Shown here one piece after another: positions 1 to 6,379 of a DNA stretch of 47,376 nt (position 1 is its first letter; each line of letters opens with the position of its first letter). The DNA comes from Lachnospiraceae bacterium. GTDB lineage: Bacteria; Bacillota; Clostridia; Lachnospirales; Lachnospiraceae. Position numbers and translations under genes: made by a program. The notes under the pieces are model-generated. The model was not told where the DNA came from. It worked only from the letters and a program-made list of their open reading frames with translations, and searched no databases. The stretch is from assembly GCA_017556805.1 (NCBI GenBank), contig JAFYMC010000016.1, forward strand, positions 1-47,376, in the 5' to 3' direction.

Positions 1-1199
1 CGGTACATCGCATCAAAGCTGCGATTGTCGTCGATTTCAAACTGCTCATCGCCTTTGACACTGTCATCTTCCTTCCCGCTGTATTTGCTTTCGTGGTCAC
101 CGATACCGGTGGATACCCCTGCGGAAACCTTGGTGGCTGCGATTTTTACGATACCGTTCCGGAACCCCGCACTCTCCCGGGAGGATACGGTAATCCCCAC
201 AAAAGGCAGGAAAATACGGTAAGCACAAAGAATCTGGCAGAGCTGCACCTCTCCCACATCCAAAGGACTTATCTTATCGTTATTGACAATGGGACGAAGT
301 CTCGGACAAGACAGGGACATTTCCGCATGAGGATATTTCCGTTGCAGGTAATACACATGAAGCGCACTTGCCAGAGCATCCTTTCTAAAATCGGACAAGC
401 CCAACAGTGCAGAAAATGCAACACCGCGCATACCGCCCCGCAAAGCACGTTCCTGTGCATCAAAGCGATACGGCCAGACCCGCTTATGACCCAGCAGGTG
501 AAGGGTCTCATATTTGTCCGCATCGTAGGTTTCCTGAAATACGGTTACATAATCCGCGCCACACTCATGAAGGTAGCGATACTCGTCGGTATTGACCGGA
601 TAGATTTCCAATCCCACCATACGGAAATATTTCCGTGCCAGCTTACAAGCCTCACCGATATATTCCACATCACTCTGCCCACGACTCTCGCCGGTAAGAA
701 TCAGAATCTCTTCCATGCCGGAATCGGCAATTACCTTCATTTCATGCTCAATCTGCTCCGGATTCAGTTTCATGCGGTTGATGTGGTTGTAGCAATTAAA
801 TCCGCAGTACACGCAGTAGTTTTCGCAGTAATTGGCGATGTACAGAGGGGTAAAAAGATATACCGTATTCCCGAAATGCTTACTTGTCTCCAAGCGTGCC
901 CTCTGTGCCATTTCTTCCAAAAAAGGCTCTGCCGCAGGAGAAAGAAGTGCCTTAAAATCCTCCACGGAACAGGTTTCATGGTCAAGGGCCGCCCGGACAT
1001 CACGGGCAGTGTAGACCGAATAGTCAAAAGAGTTCCTCTGCTCCATAACCTGCCGGCAGACATCAGATTCAATAATTTCCATCCCCGGCAAATATTCCAT
1101 ATGATTTTTACGGCTGGACGGATCTGTTTCCAGTCGGTGTTTTTTCTCAAGCGCTGCCGGTGACAGATGCTCGGAGTCTACAAAAAATTGATTTTCCAT
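1..1199 (-). CDS. thiH: 2-iminoacetate synthase ThiH (partial, C-terminus beyond window)
   Basis: Radical-SAM tyrosine lyase that makes dehydroglycine for the thiazole ring of thiamine. The minus frame is open from ATG at 1199 to the window edge (399 codons); family members are usually about 370-420 residues, so only a short C-terminal piece should be missing. The radical-SAM CX3CX2C cluster motif is at residues 125-132 (C125, C129, C132), followed by conserved blocks such as LILTGESR, TVFQETYD, LSCPRLRP and ISAGVSTGIGDH-like residues near the edge. AAGGAG lies 8 bases before the ATG. It is the last gene of thiS-thiF-thiG-thiH, 12 bases after thiG. The neighbouring thiG and TPP riboswitches support the role. 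A 356-codon open frame on the opposite strand is only a shadow of this gene. Confidence 0.96.
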   Translation of the reverse strand, partial: MENQFFVDSEHLSPAALEKKHRLETDPSSRKNHMEYLPGMEIIESDVCRQVMEQRNSFDYSVYTARDVRAALDHETCSVEDFKALLSPAAEPFLEEMAQRARLETSKHFGNTVYLFTPLYIANYCENYCVYCGFNCYNHINRMKLNPEQIEHEMKVIADSGMEEILILTGESRGQSDVEYIGEACKLARKYFRMVGLEIYPVNTDEYRYLHECGADYVTVFQETYDADKYETLHLLGHKRVWPYRFDAQERALRGGMRGVAFSALLGLSDFRKDALASALHVYYLQRKYPHAEMSLSCPRLRPIVNNDKISPLDVGEVQLCQILCAYRIFLPFVGITVSSRESAGFRNGIVKIAATKVSAGVSTGIGDHESKYSGKEDDSVKGDEQFEIDDNRSFDAMY

Positions 1200-1211
1200 A
1201 CGCCTCACTCC

Positions 1212-1985
1212 TTAATCCCGCAAGAAACCGGTCAGAGGATCGGAAGCCGAAGCACCACGTGTCAACACCCGGCCCAGGCCGGACAAATATGCTTTTCTTC
1301 CGGCTTCAATGGCCTGACGGAATGCAGATGCCATCATAGGCAAATCACCGGCTGTTGCGAGAGCCGTGTTTGCCATAATCGCTGCAGCGCCCATTTCCAT
1401 GGCTTCGCAAGCCTGGGAAGGTCTGCCGATACCCGCGTCTACGATAATCGGTAAGTCAATCTCATCAATGAGAATCTGAATAAACTCCTTGGTTGCAAGG
1501 CCCTTGTTGGAACCGATTGGAGAAGCCAAAGGCATAATGGTAGCAGCACCGGCATTTACCATATCACGGGCAGCATTTAAATCCGGATACATGTACGGCA
1601 TAACCACAAAACCCTCCTTTGCAAGGATTTCGGTTGCTTTGATGGTCTCCTGATTGTCCGGAAGCAAGTACTTGGTATCTCGCATGATTTCTACTTTCAC
1701 AAAATTGCCGCAGCCCAATTCTCTGGCAAGGCGTGCAATACGAACCGCTTCCTCTGCAGTTCGCGCACCGGAGGTGTTCGGCAGCAGCGTAACCCCTTCC
1801 GGAATGTAGTCTAAAATATTTTCCTGTTCCTTTGTGTTAGCTCGTCTTACCGCAAGTGTGATAATCTCCGCACCGGCATCCTTTACGGCAGCTTCAATAA
1901 GCTTCATAGAATACTTGCCGGAGCCTAAAATAAAACGGGAACGAAATTCGTGTCCGCCGATGATTAATTTGTCTTCGTTTCTCAT
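1212..1985 (-). CDS. thiG: Thiazole synthase ThiG
   Basis: Condenses 1-deoxyxylulose-5-phosphate, dehydroglycine and ThiS-thiocarboxylate into the thiazole phosphate of thiamine. The 257-residue length is normal for the family. It has the N-terminal IGG[13 protein letters not shown] block, the lysine that forms the substrate imine in NFVKVEI (K97), the PYMYPD segment and the glycine-rich phosphate-binding regions [11 protein letters not shown] and [11 protein letters not shown]. The start ATG is preceded by GAAGGA. It sits between thiF (33-base gap) and thiH (12-base gap), where a ThiGH complex is expected. Regulated with the whole operon by the upstream TPP riboswitches. Confidence 0.97.
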   Translation of the reverse strand: MRNEDKLIIGGHEFRSRFILGSGKYSMKLIEAAVKDAGAEIITLAVRRANTKEQENILDYIPEGVTLLPNTSGARTAEEAVRIARLARELGCGNFVKVEIMRDTKYLLPDNQETIKATEILAKEGFVVMPYMYPDLNAARDMVNAGAATIMPLASPIGSNKGLATKEFIQILIDEIDLPIIVDAGIGRPSQACEAMEMGAAAIMANTALATAGDLPMMASAFRQAIEAGRKAYLSGLGRVLTRGASASDPLTGFLRD

Positions 1986-2018
1986 ACTGTGTCCTTCTTT
2001 CTTATCCTTCTTATTTTC

Positions 2019-2654
2019 TTATACTTCGTATTCGCCTGCCAGAATCCGCAGGACCGTTTGTGCCTGATGTGCGGCGCAAAGCATCACCCGCGGTGCAACA
2101 AGACCGATGGTATCCGCCACATCACTGACTTCATCGCCGCAAAGATAAAACCGTTTTCCTATCTTTCGTGTCTTAATGGTATTGGGCGTATCCATCCCAG
2201 CCATGCCGGACGCCGCAACCAGAAAATAGCCCGGCAGTTGCTCCAGTACACCGTTTACCAGCATCGCCTTGGCTTCTGCATTGTCCAAGGCTTCGCAGAC
2301 AATATCCGCATCTTTAAGGTACGTTGTGAGGTTATCCTCCGAGAGCTTCACTGTAATTGTTGTGATTTCCGTATAGGGTGCAATCTCAGCAAGATTATCC
2401 GCCAGGGCATCTGTCTTATAAAGCCCGATTTGATTCGCCTTGTATTGCTGACGGTGCAGATTCGTAATATCCACCTTGTCATAATCAATCAAAATGAGTT
2501 TGCCTACGCCTGCTCTTGCTAACGCAATGGCAATATTGGACCCCAGGCCGCCCAAACCGCACACCGCCACCGTAGCTTCGGAAAACCGTCTCTGTAGCTC
2601 CGCTCCGTGCCGTTCTGCCAGCGCATCCATCCATTCCTTCTTTTTAGGTATCAA
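2019..2654 (-). CDS. thiF: ThiS adenylyltransferase ThiF
   Basis: E1-like enzyme that adenylates the C-terminal glycine of ThiS so that sulfur can be loaded. The 211-residue protein has the nucleotide-binding GLGGLGS loop at residues 33-39, the LIDYDKVDITNLHRQQ segment with the ATP-binding D57 and the N65/R68/Q69 set, and a compact C-terminus without the CxxC zinc pair of MoeB-type enzymes, which fits the short clostridial ThiF subgroup. The start is TTG at 2654, directly abutting the thiS stop codon; GGAGGT six bases upstream is formed by the last glycine codons of thiS, so the two genes should be translationally coupled. Confidence 0.94.
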   Translation of the reverse strand: MIPKKKEWMDALAERHGAELQRRFSEATVAVCGLGGLGSNIAIALARAGVGKLILIDYDKVDITNLHRQQYKANQIGLYKTDALADNLAEIAPYTEITTITVKLSEDNLTTYLKDADIVCEALDNAEAKAMLVNGVLEQLPGYFLVAASGMAGMDTPNTIKTRKIGKRFYLCGDEVSDVADTIGLVAPRVMLCAAHQAQTVLRILAGEYEV

Positions 2655-2849
2655 TCAACCACCTCCTACAAAACTGACAATTTCCAAACAATCGCCATCG
2701 CGAAGAACAGTGACATCATACTGTGATTTAAACACAATGTCGCCGTTCCTTTCTACGGCAATCCGCTTGGGATCGTAATTCGTTGTCGCCAGATACTCCG
2801 TCACTGTCTTTCCCGCAATATCCAACTCCGTACCGTTTACCTTTACCAC
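2655..2849 (-). CDS. thiS: Sulfur carrier protein ThiS
   Basis: Ubiquitin-like sulfur carrier of 64 residues that carries the thiocarboxylate used by ThiG. It opens with VKVNG, has the usual beta-grasp pattern and ends FVGGG, the C-terminal Gly-Gly tail that ThiF adenylates. The start chosen is GTG at 2849 with AGGGAGGTG just upstream; a longer in-frame reading from 2942 would run through the intergenic repeat and is rejected. It is the first gene of the thi operon. The glycine codons at its end double as the ribosome site of thiF. Confidence 0.95.
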   Translation of the reverse strand: MVKVNGTELDIAGKTVTEYLATTNYDPKRIAVERNGDIVFKSQYDVTVLRDGDCLEIVSFVGGG

Positions 2850-2861
2850 AATTTCACCTCC

Positions 2862-2905
2862 CTTCAAGCAAGCTTGCACCGATGACTCTATGCTCACTTT
2901 GCCTG
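2862..2905. repeat. 44-bp direct repeat, copy 1 (thiS leader)
   Basis: Identical to 2993-3036. It contains the perfect 10-bp palindrome GCAAGCTTGC. On the minus strand it ends only a few bases before the thiS ribosome site, so it forms part of the thiS 5' leader. Confidence 0.9.
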
Positions 2906-2910
2906 ATTTC

Positions 2911-3043
2911 TTGCGTGCAGGCTGTGCTTTGCACTCCCACACCTCGCGACATTGTCGCTCGGTCGTGGGCGCGCTCGCATCTCGTCACCGGTCTTCAAGC
3001 AAGCTTGCACCGATGACTCTATGCTCACTTTGCCTGCACGCAA
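2911..3043. repeat. 12-bp inverted repeat bounding the second direct-repeat copy
   Basis: TTGCGTGCAGGC at 2911-2922 and its exact reverse complement at 3032-3043 bracket a roughly 110-bp segment that includes a GCGACA/TGTCGC hairpin near 2946-2958 and copy 2 of the 44-bp direct repeat. The arrangement looks like a small intergenic mosaic or mobile palindromic element inserted between the thi terminator and thiS. No transposase is present and the family is not recognised. Confidence 0.6.
2993..3036. repeat. 44-bp direct repeat, copy 2
   Basis: Exact second copy of 2862-2905, offset 131 bp. It lies directly downstream (minus strand) of the second intrinsic terminator of the TPP control region. 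Confidence 0.9.
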
Positions 3044-3076
3044 AAAACGGGAAACTCCGATTTGGTAGTTTCCCGT
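3042..3076 (-). terminator. Intrinsic terminator after proximal TPP riboswitch
   Basis: On the minus strand ACGGGAAACT pairs perfectly with AGTTTCCCGT around a 10-base loop, followed directly by a run of T. Its position just after the proximal TPP aptamer makes it the expression platform of that riboswitch. Confidence 0.88.
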
Positions 3077-3091
3077 AAGCCTTACAGAATT

Positions 3092-3176
3092 TTCCCTACG
3101 TTGGCATTATCCAAATCAGGTTCATGGGTCGAAGGTTACACCTTCCTCTCAGCCTGTCAATACAAGCTCCCCTGCG
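3092..3176 (-). promoter_or_regulatory. TPP riboswitch (thi box), proximal copy
   Basis: The minus strand has the conserved thi-box order: GGGGAGC, then GCTGAGAGG, then the ACC/TTCGACCC segment, CCTGAT, and GGATAATGCCAACGTAGGGA. These are the diagnostic pyrimidine- and pyrophosphate-sensor sequences of the TPP aptamer. It precedes terminator 3042-3076 and the thiSFGH genes. Confidence 0.95.
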
Positions 3177-3186
3177 ATTTTAGTTG

Positions 3187-3230
3187 TAAAATAAAAGACA
3201 GGAGACAACCTATTAGGGATGCCTCCTGTA
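3187..3230 (-). terminator. Intrinsic terminator after distal TPP riboswitch
   Basis: On the minus strand ACAGGAG pairs with CTCCTGT around an 18-base loop and is followed by CTTTTATTTT. It lies between the two TPP aptamers, so the distal aptamer has its own terminator. Confidence 0.8.
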
Positions 3231-3245
3231 AAAAATCCTTGTGTA

Positions 3246-3335
3246 TGACTTCCTACGACGGCATTATCCGTATCAGGTATAGGGTCGAAGTTTGATTACT
3301 TCCTCTCAGCCTGCCATCACAAGCTCCCCTGTTTT
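3246..3335 (-). promoter_or_regulatory. TPP riboswitch (thi box), distal copy
   Basis: A second complete thi box on the minus strand: GGGGAGC, GGCAGGCTGAGAGG, CTTCGACCC, ACCTGATACGGATAATGCC and GTCGTAGGAAG. It is nearest to the promoter at 3348-3376 and is transcribed before the proximal copy. Confidence 0.95.
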
Positions 3336-3347
3336 TATTTCGTTGTT

Positions 3348-3376
3348 ATTATACACCCGACGTTGCGAAAATGCAA
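3348..3376 (-). promoter_or_regulatory. Promoter of the thi operon
   Basis: On the minus strand -35 TTGCAT (3371-3376) and -10 TATAAT (3348-3353) are separated by exactly 17 bases and lie about 15 bases before the distal TPP aptamer. Confidence 0.8.
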
Positions 3377-3412
3377 GAGGGAATCACACGTTTCTTCTTG
3401 TCACTATAAGCA

Positions 3413-3658
3413 TTATAAAACAATCTCCACATGCGCCCCGTCTGCACTGTCAACCTCTACAAGCTTCCAGCTCTTGTGGTTCCTTTTGTAAGCTTTTACT
3501 TCTTTTATTAGTGCCCGCAATTGCTTTTTGGAAATATTCGTTCCTTCCTTTTGAGCTCTTCTTGCTATAAAACCTGCCGTCATCCTATTGAAAACCAATC
3601 CGAGAGGAATCCTGAACTTCCATTTCTTCCCCGACTCTTCTTTTATGTATATTCTCAT
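3413..3658 (-). CDS. Small protein sharing the XRE partner's C-terminal domain
   Basis: 81 residues, function unknown. The pattern FRIPLGLV near the N-terminus and SWKLVEVDSADGAHVEI at the end closely parallels MNIPMALV and GNLMEVESGEGDTVRI in the C-terminal half of the preceding regulator, so the two genes appear to carry versions of the same small domain, which resembles the C-terminal domain of YvlB-type proteins (my recollection, not searched). ATG at 3658 follows the regulator's stop by three bases and its ribosome site GGAG lies inside that gene, so translation is coupled. No signal peptide or membrane segment. It may modulate the regulator by heterodimerising; that is inference. Confidence 0.75.
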   Translation of the reverse strand: MRIYIKEESGKKWKFRIPLGLVFNRMTAGFIARRAQKEGTNISKKQLRALIKEVKAYKRNHKSWKLVEVDSADGAHVEIVL

Positions 3659-3661
3659 AAG

Positions 3662-4162
3662 CTACTCCACAAAGATGCGTACGGTATCGCCTTCACCGGA
3701 TTCCACTTCCATGAGATTTCCCATAACGCCATGATGTACCAAATTCACAATCTGCTCCAAATCAATGTTCTTTAATGCACTGTTTCCGGAAACCTGCGGA
3801 AGATCCATGCCCATTTCCACTGCAACCAGCACCAACGCCATCGGAATATTCATCCTGACATGGTCACCGTTACAACTGTCTACAACAAAGCGAATCATCA
3901 TCTCCTTAATATCCTTGCGCTCTTCCGGAGCAAGGACTCTTGCAACAGGTGCTGTTTCTTCTTTCCCGGATAACAGCTCATCTACCGTTACACCCAAAAT
4001 CTTTGCCAGCTTCGGAAGCGATGTAATATCCGGGCAGGTCTGGTCGTTTTCCCATTTACTTACTGCCTGTGCACTTACCTCCATCTTTTGAGATAATTCT
4101 TCCTGTGTCATTCCCTTCTCTTTTCTAAGAGTTGCAATTCTTTTTCCGATTGTCATTTCCAT
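3662..4162 (-). CDS. XRE-family transcriptional regulator with C-terminal accessory domain
   Basis: 166 residues. Residues about 5-65 form a typical Cro/C1 helix-turn-helix (IGKRIATLRKEKGMTQEELS, then VSAQAVSKWENDQTCPDI, ending LGVTVDELLSG). After a charged linker the C-terminal 75 residues form a separate small domain (VRMNIPMALVLVAVEMG and NLMEVESGEGDTVRI) related to the downstream 81-residue protein. AAAGGAGG precedes the ATG. The gene and its partner form a two-gene unit just upstream of the thi promoter, but there is no evidence that they control thi genes. Targets are unknown; autoregulation is likely for this class. Confidence 0.85.
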   Translation of the reverse strand: MEMTIGKRIATLRKEKGMTQEELSQKMEVSAQAVSKWENDQTCPDITSLPKLAKILGVTVDELLSGKEETAPVARVLAPEERKDIKEMMIRFVVDSCNGDHVRMNIPMALVLVAVEMGMDLPQVSGNSALKNIDLEQIVNLVHHGVMGNLMEVESGEGDTVRIFVE

Positions 4163-4426
4163 AAATTAAGTCCTCCTTTAACAAAATTCCTATTTTTAGT
4201 TACGTGGCCACAAGAGCTTTTACAATCTGTTCCCTCTGCTCTTGTCCACATCTTACCATGCAATACTCTTAAAAAAAATGGAACAAAGGTTGAAAATCGG
4301 CCTTTTTTCTCCCCTATTGGTTGTTTTTTCACCCAACCATCGGTTGAAATGACCTCTTACATACAAATATACACGTTTACTGTCCCGAAACCAAGCAATG
4401 GGATGTTGCATTAGGGAATTGTCCTT
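4163..4426. other. Intergenic region between fic and the XRE regulator
   Basis: AT-rich 264-bp gap without a gene. On the minus strand it ends in the XRE ribosome site. It contains the palindrome CAACCGATGGTTG (about 4331-4346), a possible operator, and a TTAGGGAA half-site near 4412 resembling the boxes of the fic promoter. I could not assign a convincing -35/-10 pair. Confidence 0.4.
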
Positions 4427-5365
4427 TTAAAAATTCTTCCAGCATTTCTCACGTAGAAATGCACCGATAATCTCCAAAGGAGCACCCTCGTAATACTCTA
4501 CTAACAGTTTTTTAAATTCCGGTACTTCCTTTTCCGGGATTACTAAAAATCCGCTTCCATGTGCTATCAAATAGTGATTCGCAAAGATAACAGACGCCCT
4601 CTTATTCCCGTCCTTAAATACTTGTGTTTTCATACAATACATGCACAACTCAATTGCGACATCAATCGGTTCTTTCGCCTGCTCCTTGATTTCATTGATT
4701 CGTTCCATTACCACTGACTCAATCGGAATCGGCGGCACATAGCTTGTTCCGCCGATTTGTACCGGAATTCCCCTGATACGGCCGCCATCATAAAAGAATC
4801 CTTCGTTTACCAGCTTTGCAATATGACAAAGCATGTGATAGTTACTTTCACTTTGAATGACATCTCTATCCAAAATAAATTCCCATGCATGCTTTAAGTT
4901 AAGAATCTTCTGAACATCAGTTGCGGATACACCGTTTACCTTTCCGTTCTCAATGATATCCTCTGTCTGTGGAAATGATGTTGCTACACCTTCCAATACT
5001 GCCTGATCATAGATGTTTGCTTTCATATTTGCTCTGGCAAAATCCAAATTCTGTAACACTCTGACTGAAAGCTCTCTGTCTTCATACCCACGGTTCACTA
5101 ATTCTTTGTTGATTTTACGGACAGCTTTATTCAATTCTTTTTGTTCCCTGGCATTACGCAACAGCAACTGGTACAGCTCGTCCGAATATACATCTACATA
5201 AATAGATGTCAATTTGCCTGCTACTCTTTTACGGACATATAAATACTTCGCCCCACCTACTTCCTTAATCTCCGGATTCCCGTCATAAGGCATTAAATTA
5301 AGCCGGGCTTGTATATCTGCTCTCTGCTGTAACAACTCCTGAATCTCCGTATAATTTGCACTCAT
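4427..5365 (-). CDS. Fic-family protein with variant active-site motif
   Basis: 312 residues. Fic domains usually transfer AMP or a related moiety to a protein hydroxyl using HxFx(D/E)GNxxR. Here the loop reads TQVFKDGNKRAS (residues 247-258): the phosphate-binding DGNKR part is intact but the catalytic histidine position is Gln248. A segment LEGVATS at 124-130 resembles the inhibitory (S/T)xxxE(G/N) helix, with Gln121 at the Ser/Thr position. The first 95 residues form a charged, partly coiled-coil domain with YLYVRKRVAGKL. ATG at 5365 is chosen because AGAGGTG precedes it and the promoter lies at 5408-5436; a start 13 codons earlier lacks a ribosome site. No Fic-inhibiting antitoxin gene is adjacent. 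Activity is uncertain. Confidence 0.85.
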   Translation of the reverse strand: MSANYTEIQELLQQRADIQARLNLMPYDGNPEIKEVGGAKYLYVRKRVAGKLTSIYVDVYSDELYQLLLRNAREQKELNKAVRKINKELVNRGYEDRELSVRVLQNLDFARANMKANIYDQAVLEGVATSFPQTEDIIENGKVNGVSATDVQKILNLKHAWEFILDRDVIQSESNYHMLCHIAKLVNEGFFYDGGRIRGIPVQIGGTSYVPPIPIESVVMERINEIKEQAKEPIDVAIELCMYCMKTQVFKDGNKRASVIFANHYLIAHGSGFLVIPEKEVPEFKKLLVEYYEGAPLEIIGAFLREKCWKNF

Positions 5366-5385
5366 TTTGCGACACCTCTTTTCAT

Positions 5386-5429
5386 TTAGGGAACTTTTAT
5401 ACATTATATTATACGCAAAAGTCCCCTAA
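5386..5429. promoter_or_regulatory. Inverted-repeat operator A overlapping the fic promoter
   Basis: TTAGGGAACTTTT at the left end and AAAAGTCCCCTAA at the right end form 13-bp arms with one mismatch and enclose the -10 region of the fic promoter. The position suggests a repressor site. Confidence 0.7.
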
Positions 5430-5436
5430 TTAGCAA
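5408..5436 (-). promoter_or_regulatory. Promoter of the fic gene
   Basis: On the minus strand -35 TTGCTA (5431-5436) and -10 TATAAT (5408-5413) are separated by 17 bases; a second overlapping TATAAT is at 5403-5408. The promoter is enclosed by operator A and preceded by operator B. Confidence 0.8.
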
Positions 5437-5442
5437 GAAAAA

Positions 5443-5488
5443 TTTAGGGAACTTTTCAACACATTTATGTGCAGAAACGTTCCCTAAA
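5443..5488. promoter_or_regulatory. Inverted-repeat operator B upstream of the fic promoter
   Basis: Perfect 10-bp arms TTTAGGGAAC (5443-5452) and GTTCCCTAAA (5479-5488) surround a second centred palindrome CACATTTATGTG (5460-5471). The arms are the same sequence as in operators A (5386-5429) and C (6317-6363). Confidence 0.75.
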
Positions 5489-5520
5489 CAGTGTAGTTCC
5501 TTTTATCAGGAGGAACATTG

Positions 5521-6249
5521 CTATTTCCCGCAATAAACTTTGATGGCTTCACTCACAAACTCCGCCGTATCGTCCCCGTTCTTATCAATATTTTTCTTAA
5601 AGCGTTCATCCAGGACATACATCTGCCCGAGCCCTGCCAAAATCTCGTTGGTACAATGGTAATAATTTTCGGTAATATGGTTCTGCAATTTTTTCACAAG
5701 GTTCTGTACTTCGGCAGAATCAGGCCCTTCCCCGTTTTTCCTGCATGCCGCAAACTCTGCAAAGATATCATTCATTTCCTCTATAAGGTTATTCCACTTC
5801 TCTTTTGAATACCCCTTTGTTTTCTCTGCGTGCTCCTTGTAGGCGTCGGTTTTGCTCCATTTTGCCTTAGCTTCATCCTTGTATTGTTCAAATTCGCTGT
5901 TATCAAATGCACCCATCACGTTTTCTCCTTTCATGGCATCGTCAACGGCAGAAATCAGCCGCTCCAATCGCTCTTTTTTTAGTATGAGCAGTTTCTTTTG
6001 CTCTTTCAATGCCTTACTTGTATCGTAGCCCGGAGATGACAAAATCTCGCCAATGCTCTTTAAAGGAAAGTCCAATTCACGGTAAAAGAGAATCTCCTGC
6101 ATACGAAGAAGGGAGTTTTCGTCATAAAAACGATAGCCTGTCTGCTCGTCAACATAGGCAGGCGAAAGCAATCCTATTTCATCGTAATAATGGAGAGTGC
6201 GCACACTCACCCCCGTAAAATCGGCAAATTCTTTAATCTGCAGTTTCAT
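5521..6249 (-). CDS. MerR-family regulator with TipAS-type effector domain
   Basis: 242 residues. The N-terminal 70 residues are a MerR winged helix (IKEFADFTGVSVRTLHYYDEIG, then GYRFYDENSLLRMQEILFYRELDFPLKSI), followed by a coiled-coil dimerisation helix with KKERLERLI. Residues about 110-240 match the TipAS antibiotic-binding fold of TipAL/Mta regulators (KWNNLIEEMNDIF, HITENYYHC, MYVLDERF). ATG at 6249 with GAGGTG upstream is chosen; seven in-frame codons before it overlap the promoter leader. Its own promoter has the 19-bp spacer typical of MerR targets, so it probably activates itself on binding an effector. No obvious efflux gene is adjacent. Confidence 0.92.
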   Translation of the reverse strand: MKLQIKEFADFTGVSVRTLHYYDEIGLLSPAYVDEQTGYRFYDENSLLRMQEILFYRELDFPLKSIGEILSSPGYDTSKALKEQKKLLILKKERLERLISAVDDAMKGENVMGAFDNSEFEQYKDEAKAKWSKTDAYKEHAEKTKGYSKEKWNNLIEEMNDIFAEFAACRKNGEGPDSAEVQNLVKKLQNHITENYYHCTNEILAGLGQMYVLDERFKKNIDKNGDDTAEFVSEAIKVYCGK

Positions 6250-6270
6250 TGTTATCACCTCATAAAACAA

Positions 6271-6301
6271 AGTATACGCTATGACGTAACGTGAGAGTCA
6301 A
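6271..6301 (-). promoter_or_regulatory. MerR-type promoter of the merR gene
   Basis: On the minus strand -35 TTGACT (6296-6301) and -10 TATACT (6271-6276) are 19 bases apart, the over-long spacing bent by MerR regulators. The spacer holds the near-palindrome ACGTTACGT. Autoregulation by the MerR/TipAS protein is the simplest reading. Confidence 0.8.
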
Positions 6302-6316
6302 GGGCTATTATAAAAA

Positions 6317-6363
6317 TTTAGGGAACTTTTGATACGTTTTTTATCTCAAAATGTTCCCAAAAC
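6317..6363. promoter_or_regulatory. Inverted-repeat operator C
   Basis: TTTAGGGAACTTTTGATA on the left and a matching right arm containing TATCTCAAAATGTTCCC. Same arms and about the same total length (47 bp) as boxes A and B near fic, here between the HAD gene and the merR promoter. Confidence 0.65.
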
Positions 6364-6379
6364 AAATATGCCATACCTA

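Noticed and set aside
93-1163. A 356-codon open frame on the plus strand at the left end
   Set aside because: It is antisense to thiH, whose motifs are unmistakable, has no ribosome site and no domain-like sequence.
2655-2942. Longer version of ThiS starting at 2942
   Set aside because: The extra 31 residues are translated from the intergenic repeat; the GTG at 2849 has an ideal ribosome site and family-like start.
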